Positions 33,935 to 42,795 of a DNA stretch of 64,000 nucleotides are shown in pieces (within the stretch, counting starts at the first letter, position 1; every line of letters starts with the position of its first letter). The notes beneath the pieces were generated by a model. That model did not search any database and was not told the origin of the DNA. It saw nothing but the letters and a program-made list of their open reading frames with translations. The DNA comes from Thiotrichales bacterium (GTDB lineage: Bacteria; Pseudomonadota; Gammaproteobacteria; HK1): assembly GCA_026709935.1 (NCBI GenBank), contig JAPOSC010000004.1:186789-250788 (forward strand), read 5' to 3'. A program made the translations under genes and the position numbers.

Positions 33935-35122
33935 ATGACCCCGTCCGACATGCCGCTCTCGCGCCTCACGGTGCTCGATCTCACCCGGGTGCGCGCCGGC
34001 CCGACCGCTGTGCGCCAGCTCGCGGACTGGGGCGCCGATGTCATCAAGATCGAGGCCCCCGCCGCCATCGACAAGGCCGCCGGAATGGGCGGCGCCAGGC
34101 ACGGGCCGGATTTCCAGAACCTCCATCGCAACAAGCGCTCGATGACTCTGAACCTCAAGGATCCGGACGGGCGGGCGGTGTTTATGCGTCTCGTCGAGCG
34201 CGCCGACGTAGTGGTCGAGAACTACCGTCCGGACGTGAAGGAACGGCTCGGGATCGACTACGCGACGTGCCGGGCGGTGAACCCGCGCATCGTCTATGCG
34301 AGCGTCTCCGGCTTCGGGCAGGACGGGCCGTACCGCCTGCGTCCGGGATTCGATCAGATCGCGCAGGGAATGGGGGGGCTGATGTGGATTACCGGCCTTC
34401 CCGGGCAGGGGCCGGTGCGGGTCGGCGTGCCGATTGCGGATCTCGCGGGCGGACTCTACGCATCCATCGGCATCTTCATCGCGCTGCTGGAGCGCGAGCA
34501 CACGGGCGAAGGCCGCTGGGTGCATTCGTCGCTGCTCGAAGCGCAGATCGCCATGCTCGACTTCCAGGCCGCGCGCTGGACGGTCGCCGGCGAGGTGGCG
34601 CCCCAAGCCGGGAACAATCATCCCACGAGCATCCCTACCGGGGTGTTCGAAACCACCGACGGCTTCATCAACATCGCGGCCAGCGGCGACGGAATGTGGC
34701 GGCGGCTGTGCGAGGTTCTGGGCGACGCCGAGATGCGGGACGACCCGCACTATGCCACCAACAAGGCACGTTCGGAGCATCGCGACCGTCTCAACGACCG
34801 GATCCGGGCGCATACCCGCACCCGCACGAGCGCCGACTGGATCGATGCGCTCAACGACGCCGGCGTCCCCTGCGGGCCGATCTACCGGATGGACGAGATG
34901 TGGGCGGATCCGCAGGTCGAGCACCTGCGGATGCAGCGCGGCACCTCCCACCCGGCCCTCGGCGAGGTCAACGTGGTGCGCAACGCGGTGAACATCGAAG
35001 GGGTGCCGCCGATGCCGTACCGTCCTACCGCCGAGCGAGGCGAGCATACCGGCGAGATCCTCGACGATCTCGGCTTCACCGCCGAAGAGATCGCCAACAT
35101 GCGAACGAGGAACATCCTATGA
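33935..35122 (+). CDS. CaiB/BaiF CoA-transferase (first)
   Basis: A 395-residue class III CoA-transferase, starting at ATG 33935 (MTPSDMPLSRLTVLDLTRVRAG). Family marks are DWGADVIKIEAP near the N-terminus, NKRSMTLNLKDPDGRAVF, VVENYRPDVKERLGIDY, SGFGQDGPYRLRPGFD, and the GRWVHSSLLEAQIAML strand. Such enzymes move CoA between a carboxylic acid and an acyl-CoA. Its stop overlaps the start of the enoyl-CoA hydratase gene (ATGA), which in turn overlaps ilvE, indicating one tightly coupled unit for acyl-CoA breakdown. The acid acted on is not evident. Confidence 0.9.
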   Translation: MTPSDMPLSRLTVLDLTRVRAGPTAVRQLADWGADVIKIEAPAAIDKAAGMGGARHGPDFQNLHRNKRSMTLNLKDPDGRAVFMRLVERADVVVENYRPDVKERLGIDYATCRAVNPRIVYASVSGFGQDGPYRLRPGFDQIAQGMGGLMWITGLPGQGPVRVGVPIADLAGGLYASIGIFIALLEREHTGEGRWVHSSLLEAQIAMLDFQAARWTVAGEVAPQAGNNHPTSIPTGVFETTDGFINIAASGDGMWRRLCEVLGDAEMRDDPHYATNKARSEHRDRLNDRIRAHTRTRTSADWIDALNDAGVPCGPIYRMDEMWADPQVEHLRMQRGTSHPALGEVNVVRNAVNIEGVPPMPYRPTAERGEHTGEILDDLGFTAEEIANMRTRNIL

Positions 35123-35934
35123 ACGATGCGCTGACGGCACTGCCCGTCTCCACCGACGGGATCATCGCCGAGCGAGCGGGAGGCGTCGGTTATCTCAAGC
35201 TCAACCAGCCGGCAAAGCTCAATGCGATCTCCTACGCGATGTGGGTGGCGATCGCCGAGATCATGCGCGCGTTTCGCGAGGACGACAGCGTGCGCGTGGT
35301 GGTGCTGTCGGGCGAAGGAGGGCGCGCGTTCTCGGCCGGCGCGGATATCTCCGAATTCTCCGAGGTCCGCAACACTGAGGCGCAGATCGAGGTCTACGAG
35401 ACGGCGGGCCGCGCCGCGTACGACGCGATCACGCACTGCCCGAAGCCGGTGGTCGCGCGCATCGAGGGCTACTGCGTCGGCGGCGGACTCGCGGTGGCGC
35501 TCTGCGCGGATCTGCGCATCGCGACCGACGATTCCAGGTTCGGCATCCCCGCCGCCAGGCTGGGCCTCGGGTACTCGCACAAGAGCCTGCGCCCCCTTGT
35601 CGATCTCGTCGGACCGACCTCGGCGAAGGAAATCCTGTTCAGCGCGAAGCGGTTCCCCGCGGCGCAGGCGCAGCGTATGGGGCTCGTGAACCAGGTCGTG
35701 TCGCGCGAAGAGATCGGCGCGTTCGTGGACGACTATGCGCACACGATCGCGGGGAATGCGCCGCTCACGGTGGCGGCGTGCAAGACGGTCATCGGGGAGT
35801 TGCTCAAGGACCCCGAGGATCGGGACACGGTGCTCTGCGATCGCGTGGTCGACGCCTGCTTCGCGAGCGAGGACTACAAGGAGGGCCGGGCCGCGTTCAT
35901 GGAGAAGCGCCGGCCCCGGTTCACAGGACGATGA
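35119..35934 (+). CDS. Enoyl-CoA hydratase/isomerase family protein
   Basis: A 271-residue crotonase. The oxyanion-hole segments are RAFSAGADISEFSEV (residues ~75-88) and EGYCVGGGLAVALCADLRIA (~115-135), followed by GLGYSHKSLRPLVDLVG. It would hydrate or isomerise an enoyl-CoA. The ATG at 35119 overlaps the upstream CoA-transferase stop, and its own stop overlaps ilvE (ATGA). Catalytic Glu placement in the second active-site loop is not certain, so hydratase versus isomerase is open. Confidence 0.9.
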   Translation: MNDALTALPVSTDGIIAERAGGVGYLKLNQPAKLNAISYAMWVAIAEIMRAFREDDSVRVVVLSGEGGRAFSAGADISEFSEVRNTEAQIEVYETAGRAAYDAITHCPKPVVARIEGYCVGGGLAVALCADLRIATDDSRFGIPAARLGLGYSHKSLRPLVDLVGPTSAKEILFSAKRFPAAQAQRMGLVNQVVSREEIGAFVDDYAHTIAGNAPLTVAACKTVIGELLKDPEDRDTVLCDRVVDACFASEDYKEGRAAFMEKRRPRFTGR

Positions 35935-37010
35935 GCATGCTCCCCGACATCACGTTCGAACGCGTGCCGCGAAGCCGACGCGAGGATGTCGACTTCGACA
36001 ACCTCGGCTTCGGCAACGTCTTCTCCGATCACATGTTCAGCATGGAATGGGAAGACGGCGCGTGGCGCCACCCCCGCATCATCCCCTACGGCCCGATTGC
36101 GATGGAGCCGTGCAACGCGACCCTGCACTACGGCCAGTCGGTATTCGAGGGCATGAAGGCGTTTCGCGGCGCCGACGGCCGGGTGCGCATCTTCCGACCG
36201 GACATGAACGCGCGCCGGCTGGAGGCATCGTGCGACCGGCTGTGCGTGCCGCGACTCGACCCGGAGATGTTCGTGGCGGCGGCCGAGCGCCTCGTCACCG
36301 TCGACCAGGCCTGGATCCCGGCCCGGCGCGGGGAGTCGCTCTACATCCGACCCATCATCTTCAGCAACGAATCACACCTGGAAGTCCGCCCCTCCCGCAC
36401 ATTCCGGCTGCTGGTGATGACCTCACCGGTGCGCTCGTACTTCGACGAAAGCATGCCGGCGGTGACTCTGAAGGTCGAGGACACCTACACCCGCGCCGCC
36501 CCGGGCGGGACCGGTGCGGCCAAGACCGCTGGCAACTACGCGGGGAGCCTGTATCCCGCCGAACTTGCGCGCCGGGAGGGCTACATGCAGGTGCTGTGGC
36601 TCGACGGCGTGGAGCACCGCTACGTGGAAGAGGTCGGCGCGATGAACATCTTCTTTCGTATTGACGGCCGGGTCGTCACCCCGGAGCTGCGTGGCTCCAT
36701 CCTCCCCGGGATCACCCGCGATGCGGTCATCACGCTGCTGCGCGAGAACGGGCACGATGTGGTCGAGCGCCGCATCACCATCGACGAGGTGGTCGACGCA
36801 TCGAGGAAGGGGATGCTGGAGGAAGCGTTCGGCGCCGGCACCGCGGCGGTGATCTCGCCGGTCGGCACCATGGCGTACAAGGGCGAGGAGATCCGCGTCA
36901 ACGCCAACGCGTCCGGCCCGGTCACGCAATGGCTCTACGACCGGATCACCGGCATCCAGCTCGGCGAACACGACGACCCGCACGGCTGGTGCCGGGTGCT
37001 GCCGGTCTGA
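35931..37010 (+). CDS. ilvE: Branched-chain-amino-acid aminotransferase (IlvE type)
   Basis: A 359-residue fold-type IV PLP enzyme. SVFEGMKAFRG marks the N-terminal domain, and GGTGAAKTAGNYAGSLYPA contains the PLP Lys and is the long (type IIB) BCAT signature, matching the 359-residue length. EEVGAMNIFFRI and the AGTAAVISPVG tail complete the pattern. It interconverts Leu, Ile and Val with their 2-oxo acids. Fusion into an operon with a CoA-transferase and an enoyl-CoA hydratase by 4-nt overlaps suggests a role in breaking down branched-chain amino acids or related acids and not only in synthesis. Confidence 0.9.
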   Translation: MSMLPDITFERVPRSRREDVDFDNLGFGNVFSDHMFSMEWEDGAWRHPRIIPYGPIAMEPCNATLHYGQSVFEGMKAFRGADGRVRIFRPDMNARRLEASCDRLCVPRLDPEMFVAAAERLVTVDQAWIPARRGESLYIRPIIFSNESHLEVRPSRTFRLLVMTSPVRSYFDESMPAVTLKVEDTYTRAAPGGTGAAKTAGNYAGSLYPAELARREGYMQVLWLDGVEHRYVEEVGAMNIFFRIDGRVVTPELRGSILPGITRDAVITLLRENGHDVVERRITIDEVVDASRKGMLEEAFGAGTAAVISPVGTMAYKGEEIRVNANASGPVTQWLYDRITGIQLGEHDDPHGWCRVLPV

Positions 37011-37058
37011 GTCGATCACATGACCAATGCGGGTCGGGTGCTGCCGGTCTGAGCCGAT
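36993..37058. repeat. Short 24-bp direct repeat at the ilvE 3' end
   Basis: CGGGTGCTGCCGGTCTGAG(T/C)CGAT occurs at 36993-37016 and again at 37035-37058, a 42-bp period. The first copy contains the ilvE stop, so the second repeats its last codons beyond the gene. It looks like a slippage duplication. Confidence 0.85.
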
Positions 37059-37086
37059 AGCATTATCGATGCGGATTCGGCTCGGT

Positions 37087-38271
37087 TCAGACCACTCCCG
37101 AATTGCGCAACCGCCGGATCGCCTCCGGGTCATGGCCAATCTCCGCGAGCAGTGCGTCGGTGTGCTCCCCGAGGGTCGGCGCCGCCCGGTTCGGCGCCGG
37201 CTCACCGGTTCTCACGGGGGGCGCAACGAGACGAATCTCCCCCCGGACCGGATGCTCGAGATGCTGGATGCCATCGCGCTCCGCCACGAACGGATTGTCG
37301 AGCGCATCCGCAACCCCGTTGATGGGGGCGGCGGGCACCACCCCGGCGAAGTGTTCGAGCCACTCGGCGGTGGGGCGTGAGGACAGGGCTTCATCCAGAA
37401 TTTCGGTGACGAGACTCCGGTGCTCCAGGCGTTCCCTGAAAGTGACGAACCGCGGGTCGGTGATCCACTCGGGCCGGTCGAGCTTCCCGCACAGTGCCGG
37501 CCAGAACTTTTCCTTGTTGCACATGATGTAGATCCAGCCGTCGGCGGTGCGGTAGAGCTGGCACGGGGTGAGCGACGGATGCGCAGAGCGCGGAAGTCGC
37601 TCCGTCACGTGGCCCTCGTTCAGGTACCACGCGGCGGGGTAGCACAGGTTGTGCAGCGCCATGTCGAAGAGGCTCACGTCGAGGTCGCGGCCAGCGCCGC
37701 TCACGCGGGCGCCGACGATGCCGGCGAGCACCGCGTAGCCGAGCCCCAGACCGGTCATGAGGTCGACGACGGAGAGGCCGAATCGGGTCGGCGGGCCTTC
37801 CGGCTCCCCGGTCAGCGAGAACCAGCCGGCCTCGGCCTGCATCAGGTAGTCGAAACCCGGCCAGCTCGCACGCGGCCCGGTCCGGCCGTAGGCACTCAGG
37901 TGCGCGCACACGATGCGCGGGTTGTACACACTGAGGTCGGCGTAGGTCAGCCCGAGTTTCTCCGGGACATCTCCGCGGAGGTTCGAGGCGAGAGCATCCG
38001 CCGAGCCAACGAGCCCATGCAGAATGGACTTGCCCTCGGGGTGGCGGAGATCGAGGGTCATGCTCTTCTTGTTCCGATTGAACGTGTGGAAGAACACGCT
38101 GTCGTGCTCGGCGAAGAAGAACGGGCCGACATCGCGGGAGAAGTCGCCGCCCCCCGGCGGCTCGATCTTGATGACCTCCGCGCCCTGATCGGCGAGAAAC
38201 ATGGTGCCGAACGGGCCGGCGCCGTACTGCTCGACGGCAAGGACGCGCACACCGGCGAGGGGCAGCGTCAC
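37087..38271 (-). CDS. CaiB/BaiF CoA-transferase (second)
   Basis: A 394-residue class III CoA-transferase. The 757-residue ORF in the track is a read-through of other frames; the family start LPLAGVRVLAVEQYGAGPF lies just after a GTG at 38271. Markers are DQGAEVIKIEPPGGGDFSRD, NKKSMTLDLRHPEGKSI, SAYGRTGPRASWPGFDYLMQAEAG and RDLDVSLFDMALHNL. It faces the first CaiB operon tail to tail and lies downstream of acyl-CoA dehydrogenase, MaoC and PrpD-like genes on the same strand, so it is probably the CoA-activating step of that set. Confidence 0.88.
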   Translation of the reverse strand: MTLPLAGVRVLAVEQYGAGPFGTMFLADQGAEVIKIEPPGGGDFSRDVGPFFFAEHDSVFFHTFNRNKKSMTLDLRHPEGKSILHGLVGSADALASNLRGDVPEKLGLTYADLSVYNPRIVCAHLSAYGRTGPRASWPGFDYLMQAEAGWFSLTGEPEGPPTRFGLSVVDLMTGLGLGYAVLAGIVGARVSGAGRDLDVSLFDMALHNLCYPAAWYLNEGHVTERLPRSAHPSLTPCQLYRTADGWIYIMCNKEKFWPALCGKLDRPEWITDPRFVTFRERLEHRSLVTEILDEALSSRPTAEWLEHFAGVVPAAPINGVADALDNPFVAERDGIQHLEHPVRGEIRLVAPPVRTGEPAPNRAAPTLGEHTDALLAEIGHDPEAIRRLRNSGVV

Positions 38272-38438
38272 GGCAGGCACCGGGACCGACGGAAGGTCGC
38301 CAGCCCCCTCGAATCCGGTGGAAGTTGCCGCCGCATCATCGTTCCCGCCCTGCTCTGTTCTCTGCCCACTTCGCTGATCAGGACCGGATGCAGTGCCGAT
38401 GTTTCGGGCGCATCGACAGATTCCGGATGGCGCTCGAA

Positions 38439-39608
38439 CTACGCCGGACTCCGCCTCACGAGCTCCTTCGCGATGATGATGCGCTGCAGCTCGTTGGTCC
38501 CTTCGCCGATCGCGAGCAGCGGCGCGTCGCGGTAGTAGCGCTCGATGTTGAATTCCTTGGAGTAGCCGTAGGCGCCGTGGATGCGCATCGCCTCGGTGGC
38601 GTTGAAGATGGCGGTCTCGGTGGCAAAGAGCTTGGCCATGCCCGCCTCCAGATCGCAGCGCCGGCCGGTGTCGTAGGCGTGGGCGGCGGATTCGGTGAGG
38701 AGGCGGGAGGCTTCGAGCCGGGTGGCCATCTCCGCGAGCTTGATCTGGATCGACTGGTGCTCGCAGATGGGCTTGCCGAAAGTCTTGCGGACCTGCGCGT
38801 AGGCGACGCTCTCCTCCAGACAGGCCCGGGCGATACCGCATCCGCGCGCGGCGACGTTGATCCGGCCGAGCCCCAGGCCACCGAGGATCTGCTGCAGGCC
38901 ACGGCCCTCCTCGCCCCCGACGAGATTCTCCTCGGGAATCTCGCAGTCGTTGAATACGAGCTCGCCGGTGTCGATGCCCTTGTAGCCGATCTTCCTGAGC
39001 TTGCGCGCCACCTCGAAGCCGGGAAACCCCTTCTCCACGATGAGCAGGCTCATGCCGCGGTGCGAGGGCTCGGCACCCGGATCGGTCTTCACCAGCGCGG
39101 TGAGGATGTTTCCGTGCACGCTGTTGCTGATCCACATCTTGGTGCCGTTCACGACGTAGCGCCCGTCGCGCTTCTCCGCCCGGGTGCGGATGGCCTGGAG
39201 GTCCGTCCCGCAGTCGGGCTCGGTGAGCGCGATGGCACCGCGCAGCTCGCCGCTCGCGCACCGTGGCAGGTAGCGCCGTTTCTGAGCCTCGGTGCCGTGC
39301 CGCTCGATGGCGGCGGCCATGATGAGATGCGAGTTGAAGATACCGGACACCGACATCCACACCGCGGAGACGCGCTCCACGATCCGGGTGTAGAGCGAGG
39401 CCGAGAGCCCCAAGCCGCCGTACTCCTCGCCGATGGTCGCGCCGAAGAGCCCCAGCTCCTTCATCTTCTCCACAATCTCCTCCGGCCAGACGTCGTTCTC
39501 CTCCAGCTCGCGCACATGTGGACGCACATCGCGCTCCAGAAAGCGGTCGACGGAGTCGAGGATCAGGGAGTCGTCGTAGTTGGGGATTGATGATCCGGAA
39601 GTCACCAT
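38439..39608 (-). CDS. Acyl-CoA dehydrogenase
   Basis: A 389-residue flavoprotein with the ACAD motifs RGAIALTEPDCGTDLQAIRT, KMWISNSVHGNIL, LGLGRINVAARGCGIARACLE, FGKPICEHQSIQIKLAEM and IHGAYGYSKEFNIERYYRD, ending LAIGEGTNELQRIIIAKELV with the catalytic Glu. It makes an enoyl-CoA from an acyl-CoA, passing electrons to ETF. Two adjacent ATGs (39611, 39608) follow GGAG; 39608 gives the better spacing. The substrate may be a branched or dicarboxylic acyl-CoA given the MaoC, PrpD and CaiB neighbours. Confidence 0.92.
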   Translation of the reverse strand: MVTSGSSIPNYDDSLILDSVDRFLERDVRPHVRELEENDVWPEEIVEKMKELGLFGATIGEEYGGLGLSASLYTRIVERVSAVWMSVSGIFNSHLIMAAAIERHGTEAQKRRYLPRCASGELRGAIALTEPDCGTDLQAIRTRAEKRDGRYVVNGTKMWISNSVHGNILTALVKTDPGAEPSHRGMSLLIVEKGFPGFEVARKLRKIGYKGIDTGELVFNDCEIPEENLVGGEEGRGLQQILGGLGLGRINVAARGCGIARACLEESVAYAQVRKTFGKPICEHQSIQIKLAEMATRLEASRLLTESAAHAYDTGRRCDLEAGMAKLFATETAIFNATEAMRIHGAYGYSKEFNIERYYRDAPLLAIGEGTNELQRIIIAKELVRRSPA

Positions 39609-39681
39609 CATCGTCTCCGGAAGTCGCAAACGCCGCCTGACGTTGCGGGGAAGCGGCGGCAGAACGCGGTCGGGCCGAGCC

Positions 39682-40200
39682 TCAATACCCGGCGGCGTCG
39701 TCCACCGCGTGCCCGATCTTCGGAATCAGGAACGTCCGCTCGTAGGACATGAACTCGGTGCCGTCCGCTTTCTTGCCGGTGGTGCGCGCGGTCACGATGC
39801 CCTGGGTCGGGCGGGACTTCGATTCCCGCTTGGCGAGGATCTCGCTCTCCGCGTAGAGGGTATCCCCCACGAAGACCGGGGCGGAGAGCTTGATCTTGTC
39901 CCAACCGAGATTGGCGATGGTCTTCTGGGAGAGATCGCTCACGCTCATGCCGGCCACCATCGAGAGGGTCAGGCAGGAATTGACGAGCGGGCGACCGAAT
40001 TCGCTCTTCGCTGCGTACTCCCGGTCGAAGTGCAGCGGGTGCTGGTTCATGGTGAGCAGGGTGAACCAAGTGTTGTCGCTCTCGGTAATGGTGCGGCCGG
40101 GCCGGTGCTCGTAGACGTCGCCGACCTCGAAATCCTCGAAGTACCGGCCGAACGATTCCCGGTACCGGTGTTCGCCCACCTTCTTGCGCACCACGGACAT
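39682..40200 (-). CDS. MaoC family dehydratase
   Basis: A 172-residue hot-dog-fold enoyl-CoA hydratase. The signatures are FEDFEVGDVYEHRPGRTITESDNTWFTLLTMNQHPLHFDREYAAKSEFG (with the conserved Asp/His pair) and PVFVGDTLYAESEI. AAGGAGA stands before the ATG. Such MaoC proteins act on mesaconyl-, itaconyl- or other branched enoyl-CoAs. It is upstream of the acyl-CoA dehydrogenase on the same strand, a likely successive pair of reactions. Confidence 0.9.
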   Translation of the reverse strand: MSVVRKKVGEHRYRESFGRYFEDFEVGDVYEHRPGRTITESDNTWFTLLTMNQHPLHFDREYAAKSEFGRPLVNSCLTLSMVAGMSVSDLSQKTIANLGWDKIKLSAPVFVGDTLYAESEILAKRESKSRPTQGIVTARTTGKKADGTEFMSYERTFLIPKIGHAVDDAAGY

Positions 40201-40322
40201 GCTGTCTCTCCTTCTCAGTGGCTCGACAATTCACCGTTGATGGATGAGCGACTCGTGCCGGAATACGAGCATCTGCGCTGATGGAGCACCAGGATCCATC
40301 AATTCACGGCGTTAGCCGGACT

Positions 40323-41735
40323 TCAGCCATTGCCGACGCCGGCCGCCGTCGCGGGCTCGATCGGGCGGGTCATGCGGAGAATCTCCGCCACGTCGTCAGC
40401 CTCGTCGATGGCGAGGAGCGCCTCGGTGAGGGCGTCGCGCCGGTTCGCGCCCATGTAAGGCGCCGCGAGGCCGTCGAACTTCGCCTTCAGCTCCTGGCGC
40501 GTGAGGAAGTTCTCGGGCTCTCCCTTGGGCGCCCGCACGTACCGCTCGAACGTCCCGCGCGTGGTCGTGACCCTGGCCCGCCCTGCCATCTGGTCGGGGA
40601 AATCCGCCTCGGCCTGATCGTCAACGACGGTCCGAATGCGCCGGCAGAGCTCGAGGGTGTCCCGGTTGCCGACATGCGTCTCGTAGGAATCCCAGGTGAG
40701 AGCCCCGTCGCGCAGGACCACCGCAGCGCAGAACGGCATGGAGAACTGCCCCTCGACGTAGGACATGGGCCGCTGCTTCTCTTCTTCCGGATCGCCGATG
40801 ATGTCCCAGCCGGTGCGGGAGAGACCGATCTCCACCGACTTCACGTCCCGCCAATCGATGTCGTGCTCCTGGCGCAGCGCAATCAGCGCATCGACCGGGG
40901 CGTGGCTGTACCGGCAGGACGGGTACGGCTTGATCGCGATGCGCAGCGTCTCCCACCGCTGGCCGAGATCCGCCGCCGCGAGTTCCGGGTCCGCGTGCGG
41001 CGCATAGGCGTGCAGAAAACCGGCCCGTCCTTCGATGGCCTCGCGCGCGCCGCGGAATCCCTCCCGCGCCATGCAGACCGCAACCAGTCCGTTCATCGCG
41101 GCATAGCCGGTGTGGAACGGCTTGTTCCATGCCCCGTCGACGAGGAACTGCATCGAGCCGGCGGCGAGGCTGCCGCACAGCCCGAACGCATCCTCCATCC
41201 GCGACGCGTCCAGCCCGAGCACCCGACCCGCCGCCGCCGCCGCGCCGAACACCCCGCAGGTCGGGGTGGGATGGAACCCCTGCCGGTAATGATCGGAGGG
41301 ACCGAGGGCGAGGCTCAGCCGAATCTGCACCTCGTACCCGGCGACGACCGCGGCGACGACGGTGCGCCCGTTCGCCCCGGCCATCTCCGCCGCCGCAAGC
41401 GCCGCCGGGACGATGGGCGCGCTGGGATGGATGGAGCCGGTCGCATGGGTGTCGTCGAAGTCGAGGGAGTGGCCGAGGTTGCCGTTGAACAGCGCGGCGG
41501 CCGGCGGCGAGTACGTGGCGCCGTCGCCGATGACGCTGGCGTTACCCGAGCCGAGACCGAGGTGACGCAGCGCCGCCGCCATCGAGGCGCTCAGCCCGGC
41601 GTCGTTGCGCCCGCGGATGGAGATGCCGACCTGGTCCATGAGCAGCATCCGGGTGCGCTCGACAACGTCGGGATCAAGCGAAGCGAAGTCGATTCCGGCC
41701 GCGAATTCCGCGAGACGACGGGTGATTCCGGTCAT
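40323..41735 (-). CDS. MmgE/PrpD family protein
   Basis: A 470-residue protein starting at ATG 41735 (MTGITRRLAEFAAGIDF). Family marks are LLMDQVGISIRGRNDAG, GNLGHSLDFDDTHATGSIHPSAPIVPAALAAAE, YRQGFHPTPTCGVFGAAAAAGR and the C-terminal PYPSCRYSHAPVDALIAL. PrpD is 2-methylcitrate dehydratase, but many members act on other compounds (e.g. itaconate or aconitate-like acids). No prpB or prpC lies nearby, so the methylcitrate role is not supported. It heads the minus-strand acyl-CoA set. Confidence 0.88.
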   Translation of the reverse strand: MTGITRRLAEFAAGIDFASLDPDVVERTRMLLMDQVGISIRGRNDAGLSASMAAALRHLGLGSGNASVIGDGATYSPPAAALFNGNLGHSLDFDDTHATGSIHPSAPIVPAALAAAEMAGANGRTVVAAVVAGYEVQIRLSLALGPSDHYRQGFHPTPTCGVFGAAAAAGRVLGLDASRMEDAFGLCGSLAAGSMQFLVDGAWNKPFHTGYAAMNGLVAVCMAREGFRGAREAIEGRAGFLHAYAPHADPELAAADLGQRWETLRIAIKPYPSCRYSHAPVDALIALRQEHDIDWRDVKSVEIGLSRTGWDIIGDPEEEKQRPMSYVEGQFSMPFCAAVVLRDGALTWDSYETHVGNRDTLELCRRIRTVVDDQAEADFPDQMAGRARVTTTRGTFERYVRAPKGEPENFLTRQELKAKFDGLAAPYMGANRRDALTEALLAIDEADDVAEILRMTRPIEPATAAGVGNG

Positions 41736-41913
41736 GATGGGGATCCTCGTGCGAAGTCGCGGGATGGTAGCCGATGGGCCGGGTGGTTGCAGCGGCTCGG
41801 CTCGCACGGCTCGGCTCGCTCGGGCTCCGCCCGGTCGCTGTGGACACCCCGGTCTTGACGACGCAGACTCGGGTTTCCCCGAACTTTCACGTAGGTATCG
41901 ATCGAGGGCACTC

Positions 41914-42663
41914 ATGATGAGCGAGACCGCCACCACGTACACGGGACCACTTGGCTCCACCATCCATGTCCTGCGCGCCGATGCCGACACCATCGCCGAA
42001 CTTGCGGCCATCGACTGGAGTCGCCACTTCCGGCGGGTTTGTCTCGACCCGGTGCGGGGCCTGATCACCCTGATGTCGCCTTCTCGTCCCCATGAAGACT
42101 TGACCGGAATTCTCGACGATGTTGTGGATGTCGCAGGGAGCACCCTCGCCGGTGCGGCCAAGTCCCTGCGCAGTCTTCGGCTGCGCGGGCAGAGCGAGCC
42201 TCCGGGCACGGGGATGGAGCCGGATTGCACGTTCTACGTCGGCGAGCGGGCTAGGGGCTACTTTGCCGCTCTCCGCGATGGGGAGGCGGCGGCTGACGCC
42301 TTCGTGGAACACACCGCGCCCGATCTCGTGGTCGAGGTCGAAGTCACCCACGCCGACGAAGGCAAGGCCGAACGCTACGGAGACATCGGAGTCCGCGAGC
42401 TGTGGCGACTGCACGGCCGCAAGGGGACGCGGACGCTGCGAGTGGAACTCCTCGCCTTGCAGGCGGGGACGGAGCCGCGTCTTCTGGACAGCTCGCAGGT
42501 GCTCGAAGGCTTCACGCCGGACGATGTGTGCGAGGCAGTGGAAGAGGTCCGGATCAGCCCGACTTTTCGCGAGCGGGCGGATGCGGTGGCCCGCATCGTG
42601 CACCGCCGGCAGCAGGCGAGCGTGCGGGTAAGTGAAGAGAAGGCGAAATACGCCGCCGCATGA
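41914..42663 (+). CDS. Uma2 family protein, second and diverged copy
   Basis: A 249-residue protein with the Uma2 pattern: GLITLMSPSRPHEDLTGIL at the first helix, MEPDCTFYVGERA at the first acidic residue, and DLVVEVEVTHADEGKAERYGDIGVRELWRLHGR for the E-x-E/K part of the nuclease-like site. It is only distantly related to the copy at 15372. Two ATGs (41914, 41917) follow a GAGGG stretch; 41914 is used. It stands alone between divergent catabolic genes. Confidence 0.78.
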   Translation: MMSETATTYTGPLGSTIHVLRADADTIAELAAIDWSRHFRRVCLDPVRGLITLMSPSRPHEDLTGILDDVVDVAGSTLAGAAKSLRSLRLRGQSEPPGTGMEPDCTFYVGERARGYFAALRDGEAAADAFVEHTAPDLVVEVEVTHADEGKAERYGDIGVRELWRLHGRKGTRTLRVELLALQAGTEPRLLDSSQVLEGFTPDDVCEAVEEVRISPTFRERADAVARIVHRRQQASVRVSEEKAKYAAA

Positions 42664-42795
42664 GCAGGCGGACCCACCGCCCGCACCCCCCGTCAGGCGG
42701 CGCCCGGCTTCGCCGCCTGACCGATGCGCGAATCGGAGAATTTCCGGGTCAGGTGACCGCCTCGGTTCGGCCCGAAGTCGTGCCGTCGACGAGAA

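Noticed and set aside
37087-39360. 757-residue minus-strand ORF as a fusion protein
   Set aside because: The N-terminal half is a wrong-frame reading of the acyl-CoA dehydrogenase gene; only the CaiB part from 38271 is real.
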